From the NCBI GenBank assembly GCA_032249575.1, contig JAVVHL010000028.1:1-12350 (forward strand): 12,350 nucleotides of DNA, written 5' to 3'. The translations under genes and the position numbers were made by a program. The notes under the pieces are model-generated. The model saw nothing but the letters and a program-made list of their open reading frames with translations, was not told the origin of the DNA and did no database searches. The stretch is from Calditenuis sp032249575. Lineage in GTDB: Archaea; Thermoproteota; Nitrososphaeria_A; Caldarchaeales; Calditenuaceae. This document shows, one piece after another, positions 1 through 6,101 of this stretch; position 1 is the stretch's first letter; the number at the start of each line of letters is the position of its first letter.

Positions 1-513
1 TCAACTCCTCGGCAAGATTACGATGGTCCCCTCCTGTCCTCTGTCCCTGTGGCTCGGACCGAAGGGCGGCCTGACGCTGCAATAATATTTGTATTCACCG
101 GGGTAGGAGGCCACGAACTCTATCACCTGTATCTCGCCCCTCGAGAGCCTGTTCGACCTCACGTTGTAGGGTGACGGGCTTTCGCTGTCGAGGACGAAGT
201 CGTGGACTATCGGGCCGCTCCCGTTCCCTATCAGAGTGATCCTGACCCTATCGTTGACGTAGACAGTTATCGTCGGTCCTCCTCTAGAGGCGTTGAACCC
301 GTAATCGTTCAGGAAGAGCTTCAGCTCCACCAGCCTCCCCTCGGTTCGTGGAGGTTGGGCAGCCGTCTCCTCCCGCGTCGCCTCAGGGGCCCGCGTCACG
401 GTTGTTGTAGCTCCACCAGTTTGGGGCGGCGTCTGGGAAGCGAGCATCAGCAAGACCGCTCCCGCTACAGCTACAGCAGCTATAACAGCCAACACCGCAA
501 TCGGCCTGGGCAC
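1..513 (-). CDS. Membrane-anchored cupredoxin (blue copper-like protein)
   Basis: This is a predicted extracytoplasmic electron-transfer protein of 170 residues. Residues 5-26 form one hydrophobic segment, which is a membrane anchor or uncleaved signal. A low-complexity Thr/Pro/Glu-rich linker follows to about residue 58, then a cupredoxin beta-sandwich. The copper ligands fit the family pattern: His104 (in IVHDF), Cys145 (in YKYYCSV) and His155 (in GPSHRDRG). The position where the axial Met normally sits (GMEG) reads RGQEG, so Gln160 may be the axial ligand, as in stellacyanin. The GTG start at 513 is chosen because a TATA-like TTATCTC ends 22 nt upstream and the hydrophobic anchor begins there; no Shine-Dalgarno sequence is visible. 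The stop codon is the first three bases of the window, so the gene is complete. It is divergent from the reductase gene. The family is fairly certain; the redox partner is unknown. Confidence 0.85.
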   Translation of the reverse strand: MPRPIAVLAVIAAVAVAGAVLLMLASQTPPQTGGATTTVTRAPEATREETAAQPPRTEGRLVELKLFLNDYGFNASRGGPTITVYVNDRVRITLIGNGSGPIVHDFVLDSESPSPYNVRSNRLSRGEIQVIEFVASYPGEYKYYCSVRPPFGPSHRDRGQEGTIVILPRS

Positions 514-524
514 GTTTCGTTTCG
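514..524 (-). repeat. 11-bp motif shared with the DUF488 promoter (copy 1)
   Basis: CGAAACGAAAC on the minus strand directly abuts the cupredoxin GTG start. An identical 11-mer lies just before the start of the DUF488 gene (2154-2164). It sits between the TATA box and the expected transcription start, where a repressor could bind. The function is inferred from position only. Confidence 0.35.
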
Positions 525-535
525 AGTTCCTATCC

Positions 536-547
536 GAGATAAGTTTT
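536..547 (-). promoter_or_regulatory. TATA box of the cupredoxin gene
   Basis: On the minus strand this reads AAAACTTATCTC. Exactly 22 nt separate TATCTC from the GTG start, which places the expected transcription start at or next to the start codon, so the mRNA should be leaderless. Confidence 0.55.
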
Positions 548-756
548 GCTCACGAATCGTCTGTACCCGCCTTGACGTTCGACACGGTAGCAGACGATGC
601 GAGTTGACAGAACGGGTATCAGGAACGAAGGGCGAGCTCGCATCTCGCAGAGCGTAGAATCACTCGCGGAATCAGCGCCGACCGAGCATCGGCATCACGC
701 GTTGCACCGCTCCAGTCCGTGACCCTGAGGTCGCAAGGTTAAGGGCCGTGGTTCAG
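548..756. other. Intergenic stretch rich in inverted repeats
   Basis: I see no convincing gene here on either strand. ATCGTCTG (556-563) pairs with CAGACGAT (591-598), and TACC (564-567) continues the stem with GGTA (586-589), giving 12 bp with one bulged base. GATGCGAG (596-603) pairs with CTCGCATC (637-644) and shares three bases with the first stem, so the two are partly exclusive. GCGAGCTCGC (632-641) is a perfect palindrome. Smaller hairpins lie at 677-693 and 719-734. The stretch could be operators between two divergent promoters or a structured small RNA. No box C/D motif, RNase P or SRP signature was found. Confidence 0.35.
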
Positions 757-766
757 CTAATATCAT
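757..766 (+). promoter_or_regulatory. TATA box of the geranylgeranyl reductase-family gene
   Basis: CTAATATCAT lies about 21 nt before the ATG at 788. That is the same distance seen at the other leaderless genes and supports ATG 788 over the upstream GTG at 770. Confidence 0.45.
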
Positions 767-787
767 GCCGTGCGGGTTAAGCAACGG

Positions 788-1801
788 ATGCGCATCACGA
801 TCGTCGGCGGCGGGATCTCGGGCAGCTACCTCGCAAACCTCCTGAGGGACGGCCACGAGGTCAGGGTGCTCGAGAGGCAGCAACCTGAGAACTTCAGGGC
901 CGTCTGCGCTTGGGGGGCGAGCTACCACGAGATGCGCAGACTCCTCGAGAAGATAGACGTCGAGTTCGACGAGTACGTCCTCCACGTGGGGAAGAGACTG
1001 ACGGTCGACCTCGGAGATGAGTGCATCGACGTGCCCCTGAAGGGCCTCTGCACCTTCGACAAGAGGAGGCTGATCCTGGACCTGCACAGAAGGGTCGAAG
1101 TTACCTACGGCGCCGAGGTCAGGAGGATCGACGAGGTAAGGGGTGACTTGGTGGTGGACGCGACGGGGTTCCACAGGGTCCTCCTCCCGAGGCTCAGCAG
1201 GGACTACTACATTTCGACGCTGGAGTACCTGATCCGTTACAGGGACCCGCCGCTCGACGACTTCTACGTGAAACCGATCAAGCACCTCTCCGGGTACTTC
1301 TATTATTTCCCTCTCGGCAACGGCCTCGCCCACGTCGGTGCTGGCGACTACTACAAGAGGCATGTGGAGGTCCTGAACGGGTTCGTCTCCAGGCACGGCG
1401 GTGAGGTCCTCGCCAAGGTCGGCAGGCCCGTCAGGATAACTCCTCCCCGCCTGGCGAAACCGATCCGTCACAACAACGTGTACGGCATCGGGGAGAGTGT
1501 CGGCGCAGTCTATCCGGTCCTCGGGGAGGGCATCATACCGGGGATGCAGTCTGCCGAGCTCTTCGCATCGCTGCTGTATGAGGGTAGACTGAGCGAGTAC
1601 CCCGAGCGGCTGATCGAGCACTTCGACCCCTTCTGGACCGCCTTCCGTTACATCAGGAACAAGATCAGGCGACAGGGGAACCCCTTTGAGAACCTGAAGC
1701 TCCTGCTGGGCATCTTCTTCCACATGAAGGCCAACGAGCTGAGGTACGGGATGGAGATACGCCTCCGCGACTGGCTGAGGGTAGTCACTACCTACGGCTG
1801 A
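788..1801 (+). CDS. Geranylgeranyl reductase-family FAD-dependent oxidoreductase
   Basis: This is a flavoprotein of 337 residues. In archaea the family reduces double bonds of geranylgeranyl chains, typically on membrane lipids or quinones, at the cytoplasmic membrane face. The Rossmann FAD motif is at the N-terminus (VGGGISG, 6-12). VDATG (123-127), a YYFPLGNGLAHVGAGDYY-like core (about 172-189) and the C-terminal FAD motif YGIGESVGAVYPVLGEG (232-248) follow in family order. ATG 788 is preferred because it puts the FAD motif at the usual distance from the start and has a TATA box about 21 nt upstream; a GTG at 770 would add six residues. The end overlaps the convergent DUF488 gene by 14 bp. 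Many archaea carry several paralogues, so the substrate (lipid core, menaquinone or another prenyl group) cannot be fixed from sequence. Confidence 0.85.
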   Translation: MRITIVGGGISGSYLANLLRDGHEVRVLERQQPENFRAVCAWGASYHEMRRLLEKIDVEFDEYVLHVGKRLTVDLGDECIDVPLKGLCTFDKRRLILDLHRRVEVTYGAEVRRIDEVRGDLVVDATGFHRVLLPRLSRDYYISTLEYLIRYRDPPLDDFYVKPIKHLSGYFYYFPLGNGLAHVGAGDYYKRHVEVLNGFVSRHGGEVLAKVGRPVRITPPRLAKPIRHNNVYGIGESVGAVYPVLGEGIIPGMQSAELFASLLYEGRLSEYPERLIEHFDPFWTAFRYIRNKIRRQGNPFENLKLLLGIFFHMKANELRYGMEIRLRDWLRVVTTYG

Positions 1802-2150
1802 AAGCACGCTCCAGATACTCACACAGCGCCACAGCGTTGTTATGTTGTGTGTCCCTTGCAGAGAAGAGCAGTGTTACAGTTCCGTGCTCCTTCTCGAGCC
1901 TGAGCAGCTCAGCTATCAGGTGCGGCTTGCCCTCCAGCTCCTCGAAGTACCTCCGCTTGAACTCCTCCCACCTCTCCGGCCTGTGACCGAACCATTTCCT
2001 GAGCCCATCGGTGGGCGCTACCTCCCTGAGCCATAGGTCGACGACACCGGAGCCCTTCGAGATCCCCCTAGGCCATAACCTGTCGACGAGGACCCTGAAC
2101 CCGTCTTCGGGCGAGCGGCCCTCGTACACCCGCTTGACCCTGAAGGTCAA
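1788..2150 (-). CDS. DUF488 (YeaO-like) family protein
   Basis: This is a small cytoplasmic protein of 120 residues belonging to the DUF488/YeaO family, whose biochemical role is not established. Family hallmarks are visible: VLVDRLWPRG at residues 20-29, W53-F-G-H56, and TLLFSARDTQHNNAVAL at about 93-109. The length is normal for the family. The start is TTG at 2150; no ATG or GTG lies in frame nearby, the N-terminus (FRVKRVYEGRSPEDG) begins where family members begin, and an ATATCTC box ends exactly 22 nt upstream, which points to a leaderless transcript. The last 14 bp overlap the convergent reductase gene. It shares a TATA sequence and an 11-bp promoter motif with the cupredoxin gene, which hints at co-regulation. 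Confidence 0.85.
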   Translation of the reverse strand: MTFRVKRVYEGRSPEDGFRVLVDRLWPRGISKGSGVVDLWLREVAPTDGLRKWFGHRPERWEEFKRRYFEELEGKPHLIAELLRLEKEHGTVTLLFSARDTQHNNAVALCEYLERAFSRR

Positions 2151-2153
2151 CGG

Positions 2154-2164
2154 GTTTCGTTTCG
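2154..2164 (-). repeat. 11-bp motif shared with the cupredoxin promoter (copy 2)
   Basis: CGAAACGAAAC on the minus strand ends 3 nt before the TTG start of the DUF488 gene. It is identical to the copy at 514-524. Confidence 0.35.
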
Positions 2165-2172
2165 CAGGGCTG

Positions 2173-2181
2173 GAGATATGG
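2173..2181 (-). promoter_or_regulatory. TATA box of the DUF488 gene
   Basis: The minus strand reads CCATATCTC, followed by 22 nt and the TTG start. The same CATATCTCC string occurs at the same distance before the histone gene. Confidence 0.5.
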
Positions 2182-2279
2182 GTTGCTAGGTCACGGAATT
2201 CGTCACAGGTCGTTTGGTGTGGGACGCGGGCAATGCGATCGTGCGGGTCGCTTCACCGGGGCTCGGAGAGAAGATCCGT

Positions 2280-2579
2280 TCAACGCTCAGGGCAGGTGCA
2301 GGGTATGGAGCCGCAACGGGGGCATCCGGACCCGTACCTCTTCAGGAAGGCTTCCTCGACGTCTACGCCCACAACGTTGGCGAAGCTCAGGAGCCAGGCG
2401 AGAGCGTCCGCCAACTCGACCTCGTAGCTCGACCCCGAACCCTTTCCCTTGATCAGGACCTCGGAGACCTCTCCGACCTCTGAGACCAGCCAGAGCAACG
2501 TCCTCTCAGGCCCCCTCTTCCTGTCCCTCTCGCCGTAGATCCGGTCCAGCAACGCCTGAAGCTCCCTCAGGTGGGCCAT
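2280..2579 (-). CDS. MazG-like nucleotide pyrophosphohydrolase with C-terminal Cys cluster
   Basis: This is a protein of 99 residues from the all-alpha NTP pyrophosphohydrolase superfamily, which hydrolyses nucleoside triphosphates (often non-canonical ones) to the monophosphate and PPi. Helix one carries the metal-binding acidic motif SEVGEVSE (E34, E37, E40) and helix two carries ELADALAW (E55, D58), matching the EExxE...ExxD pattern. The tail GCPRCGSIPCTC (C86, C89, C94, C96) may bind zinc. The open frame continues far upstream, but that part is antisense to the lyase gene; ATG 2579 is the natural start and gives the expected family length. No Shine-Dalgarno is visible, and a weak T-rich box lies about 22-28 nt upstream. 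The gene is divergent from the lyase gene. The substrate is unknown. Confidence 0.8.
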   Translation of the reverse strand: MAHLRELQALLDRIYGERDRKRGPERTLLWLVSEVGEVSEVLIKGKGSGSSYEVELADALAWLLSFANVVGVDVEEAFLKRYGSGCPRCGSIPCTCPER

Positions 2580-2601
2580 CTCCCGTGCACAGGAGGTGGA
2601 G

Positions 2602-2611
2602 GACAAAAACG
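2602..2611 (-). promoter_or_regulatory. Weak T-rich promoter element of the MazG-like gene
   Basis: The minus strand reads CGTTTTTGTC, 22 nt before ATG 2579. The position fits a TATA box but the sequence is a poor match. An imperfect inverted repeat (GGAGGAC at 2598-2604, GTCTCC at 2611-2616) surrounds it. Confidence 0.3.
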
Positions 2612-2626
2612 TCTCCAGGGATACGC

Positions 2627-2633
2627 CTTTAAC
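2627..2633 (+). promoter_or_regulatory. TATA box of the lyase gene
   Basis: CTTTAAC lies 21-22 nt before the GTG at 2655. It decides the start of the lyase gene, because a transcript beginning about 25 nt downstream of it excludes the upstream GTG at 2571. Confidence 0.45.
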
Positions 2634-2654
2634 CCGAGAGAGTCGTGGACGGAT

Positions 2655-3596
2655 GTGGACAGCTCGAGGCAGCTGAGACATCTGCTCAAGACGGAGGATT
2701 ACGTCTGGACGACCGGGGTCTACACGCCGATCCAGGCAAAGCTCCTCGAGATGGTGGGGTTCAAGGTCGCCTACGTCAGCGGTTACTCCTGCTCGATAGG
2801 CTACCTGACGAGACCTGACATAGGTTTCCTGACGATGGCGGAGATGGTCGAGTTCGCTGGGAGGGTTGCGAGGGCCGTTGGGATTCCAGTCATCTCCGAC
2901 GCCGACGACGGTTACGGCAACGCCGTCACCGCCACAAGGACCGTCGAGGAGTTCGTCAGGGCAGGCGTTGCAGCCATCCACGTCGAGGACCAGAGGTTCC
3001 CCAAGAGGTGCGGCCACCTGGCAGGGAAGACGGTCCTTCCGTTCCAGGAGGCGGTGCTGAAGGTCAAGTCGCTCTGTAAGAGGCGTGACGAGGTAGACCC
3101 GGACTTCGTCCTGATCGCGCGGACCGACGTGCTGGGGACGAAGGGAGGGACCCTCGAGGAGGCTGTCAGGAGGGCCGTGGCCTTCGCTGACGCCGGAGCG
3201 GACGTCCTCTGGGCCGAGTTCACGGGACCCGACGACGAGAGGGCATGGGCCTTCTCCGAGAGGGTGAGGGCCGAGCACCCAGACGTCCCCTTGATGTTCA
3301 ACTACTCCTCGAGCTTCAGGTGGTCGAAGTCCAGGAGCAGGCTCAGGTTCAAGGAGATAGCCTCGAGGGGCTACAAGCTGATCATCGTCAGCATGGGAGC
3401 ACTCCACGCCGAGATGACGTCGGTCTACCGCTTCGCAAGGGCCCTGCTCGAGAGGCAGGAGGAGGCCCAGTGGGAGCTGGAGCAGATGGAGGAGGGCCTT
3501 CCGACGGCAGACCACCACTCCCTCGTCGGCATCGAGAGGTACAGGGCCATCGAGCGGGAGTTCCTCCCGGAGGACGTCCTGAGGGAGATGTACTGA
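2655..3596 (+). CDS. Isocitrate lyase / 2-methylisocitrate lyase-family protein
   Basis: This is a protein of 313 residues in the isocitrate lyase/PEP mutase superfamily: TIM-barrel, Mg-dependent C-C lyases that form succinate plus glyoxylate (isocitrate) or pyruvate (2-methylisocitrate). Visible motifs are SGYSCSIGYLTRPD (42-55), the Mg-binding DADDGYG (82-88), the catalytic loop KRCGH (117-121) and NYSSSFRW (216-223), with HVEDQ at 109-113. KRCGH is the form typical of 2-methylisocitrate lyase (isocitrate lyase usually has KKCGH), whereas NYSSSFRW resembles the SPSFNW substrate motif of isocitrate lyase, so the substrate is undecided. The frame is open back to a GTG at 2571, but those residues look non-homologous and overlap the MazG-like start. 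GTG 2655 has a TATA box at leaderless distance and begins at the conserved region. No malate synthase or citrate synthase is in view. Confidence 0.85.
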   Translation: MDSSRQLRHLLKTEDYVWTTGVYTPIQAKLLEMVGFKVAYVSGYSCSIGYLTRPDIGFLTMAEMVEFAGRVARAVGIPVISDADDGYGNAVTATRTVEEFVRAGVAAIHVEDQRFPKRCGHLAGKTVLPFQEAVLKVKSLCKRRDEVDPDFVLIARTDVLGTKGGTLEEAVRRAVAFADAGADVLWAEFTGPDDERAWAFSERVRAEHPDVPLMFNYSSSFRWSKSRSRLRFKEIASRGYKLIIVSMGALHAEMTSVYRFARALLERQEEAQWELEQMEEGLPTADHHSLVGIERYRAIEREFLPEDVLREMY

Positions 3597-3662
3597 GGGC
3601 CTGACGGCTCAACCAATCCTGCCTGCAAAACCCTCAAAACCCGCGAGTTAGAAGCTCCGGCG

Positions 3663-3866
3663 ATGAGGCCGTGTCCCGAGTGCGGGGGGATGATGATCTA
3701 CGAACGCTCGGTGAAGCAGTACGTCTGCACTTCCTGCGGCACGGTCATGAACCTCCAGGAGCTGCTGGAGGCCACCGAGAGGATTAGGGCTGAGAGGGAG
3801 AAGCAGGAGAAGTCCAAGAGATGGAAGGACGAGTACCTCACCTGGTGGCTCTCCTCGAAGAAGTAA
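3663..3866 (+). CDS. Small zinc-ribbon protein
   Basis: This is a 67-residue protein. Residues 1-30 form a zinc ribbon with knuckles CPECG (C4, C7) and CTSCG (C22, C25), of the kind found in TFIIS/RPB9 and TFIIB-like archaeal proteins. The remainder (about 31-60) is a charged helix rich in Glu, Arg and Lys, ending in WWLSSKK. It could bind nucleic acid or RNA polymerase, but that is inference from the fold. The start is ATG 3663; no good TATA box stands at the distance used by neighbouring genes, and no Shine-Dalgarno is seen. It precedes the beta-CASP ribonuclease gene by 105 bp, and that gene has its own TATA box, so co-transcription is not required. Confidence 0.75.
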   Translation: MRPCPECGGMMIYERSVKQYVCTSCGTVMNLQELLEATERIRAEREKQEKSKRWKDEYLTWWLSSKK

Positions 3867-3916
3867 GGTGGAAAGGAAAGGTCTTCGAGGGCCAGCCTTA
3901 CCCATCTTCCGATCAA

Positions 3917-3923
3917 TTTATAA
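3917..3923 (+). promoter_or_regulatory. TATA box of the beta-CASP ribonuclease gene
   Basis: TTTATAA is the best TATA match in the window. The expected transcription start is near 3946, which leaves a leader of about 26 nt. Confidence 0.6.
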
Positions 3924-3962
3924 CGGCGGTCATAGGTATGCGCCTGGGAATTAGCGGCAAGT

Positions 3963-3968
3963 GAGGAG
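3963..3968 (+). promoter_or_regulatory. Ribosome binding site of the beta-CASP ribonuclease gene
   Basis: GAGGAG-like sequence (within GTGAGGAGAC) ends about 4 nt before ATG 3972. Unlike most genes here, this one has both a leader and a Shine-Dalgarno sequence. Confidence 0.5.
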
Positions 3969-3971
3969 ACG

Positions 3972-5234
3972 ATGGAGATCAGGTTCCTAGGCGGAGCGCG
4001 GGAGGTGGGAAGGTCAGCGATACTCGTCAAGAGCAAAGGCGGAGCCAGGATACTCCTCGACTACGGCGTGAAGGTCGACCCGAGCAACGAGCTCCAATTC
4101 CCGATGCACGTCTCGCCAAAGGACTTGGATGCGGTCGTGCTGACCCATGCCCACCTCGACCACTCAGGGGCCATACCCATGCTGTTCATCAGCTCCAGCC
4201 CGAGACTCATAGCCACCGAGGCCACCTACCGTCAGTCTGAGTATTTGCTGCGCGACATGCTGAAGCTCAACGGAGACCGCCTCTTCTTCGGTGAGGTGGA
4301 GGTCCGGAAGGCCCTCGGGAAGGGAGAGCGGGTCGACTTCAACGAACCGGTCAGGATCAAGGACGTCGAGATCGAGCTGATCGATGCCGGTCACATACCG
4401 GGGAGCGCTCAGGTGGTTCTGAACTCGGACAAGACGCTCCTCTACACCGGCGACTTCAACACAGTCAGGACGAGGCTCATGGAGGGCGCCGAGGTCCCCT
4501 CGGGAGGCTTCGACGTGGTGATAACGGAATCGACGTACGCTAGGGAGGACCACGCTCCGAGGAAGGAGCTTGAGAGGGCGCTGGTGGAGGAGCTGAAGGG
4601 AACTGTGGAGAACGGAGGCACGGCCCTCGTCCCTGCCTTCTCGGTCTCCCGTTCCCAGGAGGTCGCGATGATCCTCAGGGCCTACAACTTCCAGCACGAG
4701 GTCTACATGGACGGGATGGCGAAGGAGCTGACGACGCTCTACCTCGAGATGGAGGAGTTCGTCGACGGCATACAGCTCCTCGGCCAGGCTGCGAAGAGGG
4801 TGAGGTTCGTCAGAGGGAGGAGGATGAGGGAGAGGGTACTGGAAGAGCCGGCCGTCGTGATCTCGCCAGCCGGGATGCTCCAGGGAGGCCCAGCGGTCTA
4901 CTACGCCAGGTCGGTCGCAGACAGGGACGACTCGTCGATAACCTTCGTCAGCTTCCAGGTGCCAGGAACCCCGGGCGAGGCGGTCCTGAGCAGGAGGGTG
5001 CTCGAGGCCGACGGCGAGGTCGTCAGCGTGAGGTCGAGGGTGACCCAGATCAGGCTGTCCGGTCACGCGGGGAGAAAGGAGCTCCACGATTACCTGAGGA
5101 AGACTGCGGAGGGTGCCAAGGTCTTCGCGGTCCACGGCGAGCCCGAGTCCTGCGCAGAGCTTGCGAGGTGGGCGAGGGAGGAGCTCGGGGTCGAGGCGGT
5201 GGACCCTGAGCTCGGGTCGGTCTACGAGGTCTGA
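3972..5234 (+). CDS. Beta-CASP metallo-beta-lactamase ribonuclease (aCPSF2-like)
   Basis: This 420-residue protein is predicted to be a zinc-dependent endo/exoribonuclease related to CPSF73 and archaeal aCPSF proteins, acting in RNA 3' processing or decay. All signature motifs are present in order: HAHLDH (H59, H61, D63, H64), the motif 3 His in DAGHIPGSAQ (H141), motif 4 Asp in YTGDFN (D161), beta-CASP motif A ESTY (E186), motif B LSGHAGRKEL (H365) and motif C VHGEPES (H388). The length matches a catalytic core alone; the N-terminal KH domains of aCPSF1/FttA, the transcription-termination factor, are absent. This fits aCPSF2-type or related exonuclease groups better. The start is ATG 3972, with a Shine-Dalgarno and TATA box upstream. 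trmI follows after 48 bp with its own TATA-like box. Confidence 0.9.
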   Translation: MEIRFLGGAREVGRSAILVKSKGGARILLDYGVKVDPSNELQFPMHVSPKDLDAVVLTHAHLDHSGAIPMLFISSSPRLIATEATYRQSEYLLRDMLKLNGDRLFFGEVEVRKALGKGERVDFNEPVRIKDVEIELIDAGHIPGSAQVVLNSDKTLLYTGDFNTVRTRLMEGAEVPSGGFDVVITESTYAREDHAPRKELERALVEELKGTVENGGTALVPAFSVSRSQEVAMILRAYNFQHEVYMDGMAKELTTLYLEMEEFVDGIQLLGQAAKRVRFVRGRRMRERVLEEPAVVISPAGMLQGGPAVYYARSVADRDDSSITFVSFQVPGTPGEAVLSRRVLEADGEVVSVRSRVTQIRLSGHAGRKELHDYLRKTAEGAKVFAVHGEPESCAELARWAREELGVEAVDPELGSVYEV

Positions 5235-5250
5235 CACTTCGACTTAGCGG

Positions 5251-5258
5251 TTTTAATC
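5251..5258 (+). promoter_or_regulatory. TATA box of trmI
   Basis: TTTTAATC lies 24 nt before the TTG start at 5283, close to leaderless spacing. Confidence 0.45.
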
Positions 5259-5282
5259 GCAGCCGGGGTCAGATGAGAGGGA

Positions 5283-6101
5283 TTGGAGCCCAGGTCGGCC
5301 TCACACGGCGAAAGGGTTTTGCTGCTGACCGAGAAGGGCAACCGCTACCTCGTCACGTTGAAGAGGGGGGAGAGGTTCCACTCGGAGGACGGAGTGATCA
5401 GCCACGACGATCTGGCCGGAAAACCCTACGGCTCCGTCGTCACGAGCAGCACCGGAACAAAGGTCGCCCTCCTCTACCCTCAGGTCTACGATTTGCTGGC
5501 CTCGCTGCCCAGGAGGACCCAGATCGTCTACCCGAAGGACCTGGGCCTCATCGCCTTCTTGCTCGACGCGAAGCCGGGATCCCTCATCGTCGAGGGAGGG
5601 ACAGGAAGCGGGGTCCTTGCGCTCTACCTGGCCACTCGCGTCCATCCGGGAGGGAAGGTGATCAGCTACGACCTCAACGACGAGTTCTTCCCCGCTGTCA
5701 GGAAGGCGGCCGAGAGGCTTGGGGTACAGGAAGCGGTGGAGCTGAGGAGGGGCGACTTGAGGGACGCCGATGTGGAGGGAGCTGACGGCTTCGTGGCCGA
5801 CGTCCCTGAGCCGTGGGAGGTGGTACCAGCGGCTAGAAGGTGCCTGAGGGGAGGAGGAGTCTTCGTCTCGATAGTCCCCTCTGTGAACCAGCTGGAGCGG
5901 AGCGTCTTGGCTATGAGGAGGAACGGCATCATAGACCTCTTCGTCGGCGAGTTGATGATCAGGCCGTGGAGGGTGAGGGAGGGTGCCACGAGGCCAGTCC
6001 ACGTCACAAGGGGCCACACGGTCTTCGTGATCTCCGGAAGGAAGATCGAGGAGGCCGACGTCTCAAGCTGGAACCTCAAGCTCCCCTTCGGGTTCAGGTA
6101 G
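5283..6101 (+). CDS. trmI: tRNA (adenine-N1)-methyltransferase TrmI
   Basis: This 272-residue SAM-dependent enzyme is expected to make m1A at position 58 (also 57 in archaea) of the tRNA T-loop, a modification that stabilises tRNA in thermophiles. A small N-terminal beta domain (about 1-75) precedes QIVYPKDLGLI (80-90), which is diagnostic for the TrmI family. The SAM motif I is EGGTGSG (104-110), with SYDL (128-131) as the acidic loop and DVPEPW (173-178) as the catalytic Asp motif. The C-terminus RGHTVFVISGR (243-253) is also typical. The TTG start at 5283 fits the TATA box; an ATG at 5273 is in another frame. The last 8 bp overlap the convergent adkA gene. Length is normal. Confidence 0.9.
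   Translation: MEPRSASHGERVLLLTEKGNRYLVTLKRGERFHSEDGVISHDDLAGKPYGSVVTSSTGTKVALLYPQVYDLLASLPRRTQIVYPKDLGLIAFLLDAKPGSLIVEGGTGSGVLALYLATRVHPGGKVISYDLNDEFFPAVRKAAERLGVQEAVELRRGDLRDADVEGADGFVADVPEPWEVVPAARRCLRGGGVFVSIVPSVNQLERSVLAMRRNGIIDLFVGELMIRPWRVREGATRPVHVTRGHTVFVISGRKIEEADVSSWNLKLPFGFR

Noticed and set aside
545..760. Box C/D guide RNA, RNase P RNA or SRP RNA in the large gap
   Set aside because: No RTGATGA/CTGA pair in the right arrangement and none of the conserved RNase P or SRP core strings were found on either strand.
695..1822. Minus-strand 375-codon open frame opposite the reductase gene
   Set aside because: Its product resembles no family and is a low-complexity shadow of a well-supported gene on the plus strand.
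2571..2654. N-terminal extension of the lyase from GTG 2571
   Set aside because: The extra 28 residues look unrelated to the family, overlap the MazG-like start in antisense, and would begin upstream of the best TATA box; GTG 2655 fits the promoter and the conserved region.
2580..3518. Long minus-strand open frame upstream of the MazG-like gene
   Set aside because: It is antisense to the lyase gene and has no recognisable domain; high GC keeps the opposite strand open. Only the last 99 codons are a real gene.
3938..3964. Eight-codon upstream ORF before the beta-CASP ribonuclease, with its stop touching the Shine-Dalgarno
   Set aside because: The TATA box at 3917-3923 predicts transcription starting near 3946, downstream of this ATG, so it would not be in the mRNA.
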